Shown here piece by piece: positions 15,512 through 15,514 of a stretch of DNA of 15,514 bases. The translations under genes were made by a program, and so were the position numbers. How positions within the stretch are numbered: the first letter of the stretch is position 1; each line of letters opens with the position of its first letter. Under the pieces are notes generated by a model. That model saw only the letters and a program-made list of their open reading frames with translations, searched no databases and had not been told where the DNA came from. Source of the stretch: Akkermansiaceae bacterium UBA985 (lineage in GTDB: Bacteria; Verrucomicrobiota; Verrucomicrobiia; Verrucomicrobiales; Akkermansiaceae); assembly GCA_002292185.1 (NCBI GenBank), contig DBBL01000198.1, positions 6,797 through 22,310 on the forward strand, read 5' to 3'.

Positions 15512-15514
15512 CGA

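Overview
The window is a 15.5 kb piece of a Gram-negative-type bacterial chromosome with moderate GC content. Several traits suggest Verrucomicrobiota: lipoprotein-type solute-binding proteins, a YwqK/MORN-2-like insert in a permease, a ClpX-type ATPase without the zinc finger, a Hanks-type kinase with a long C-terminal region, and mostly absent Shine-Dalgarno (SD) sites. That placement is inference from protein style; the window has no rRNA or other taxonomic marker.

Left half (1-10076): two peptide ABC importers in divergent orientation. On the minus strand, reading from 6377 down to 1, are a YejB-like permease, a YejE-like permease, a very large family-5 solute-binding lipoprotein, OppD and the start of OppF (cut by the window edge). 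The genes overlap or nearly touch, so this is almost certainly one operon. On the plus strand, from 6540 to 10076, are OppA, OppB and OppC with 21-24 nt gaps and no ATPase genes after them. The ATPase pair at the left edge may therefore power both importers. The Yej-like half is unusual because all three non-ATPase proteins carry extra non-cytoplasmic sequence: about 110 residues in YejB, a MORN/YwqK-like stretch in YejE, and a charged helical stalk at the N-terminus of the binding protein.

Middle (10077-13015, minus strand): a ClpX-type AAA+ unfoldase, a small membrane protein of unknown function, and recR. The SD of recR lies in the last codons of the membrane protein gene. recR and oppC meet stop to stop with no base between them.

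Right (13181-15511, plus strand): a membrane-anchored Ser/Thr protein kinase with a four-unit AAPTVKM tandem repeat in its linker, one transmembrane helix and a HEAT-like C-terminal domain, divergent from the ClpX-type gene across a 165 nt gap with two overlapping palindromes.

No tRNA, rRNA, CRISPR array, insertion sequence or convincing intrinsic terminator was seen, and no gene-free stretch exceeds 300 bases. The strongest candidates for something undescribed are the remodelled Yej-like importer and the kinase linker repeat.
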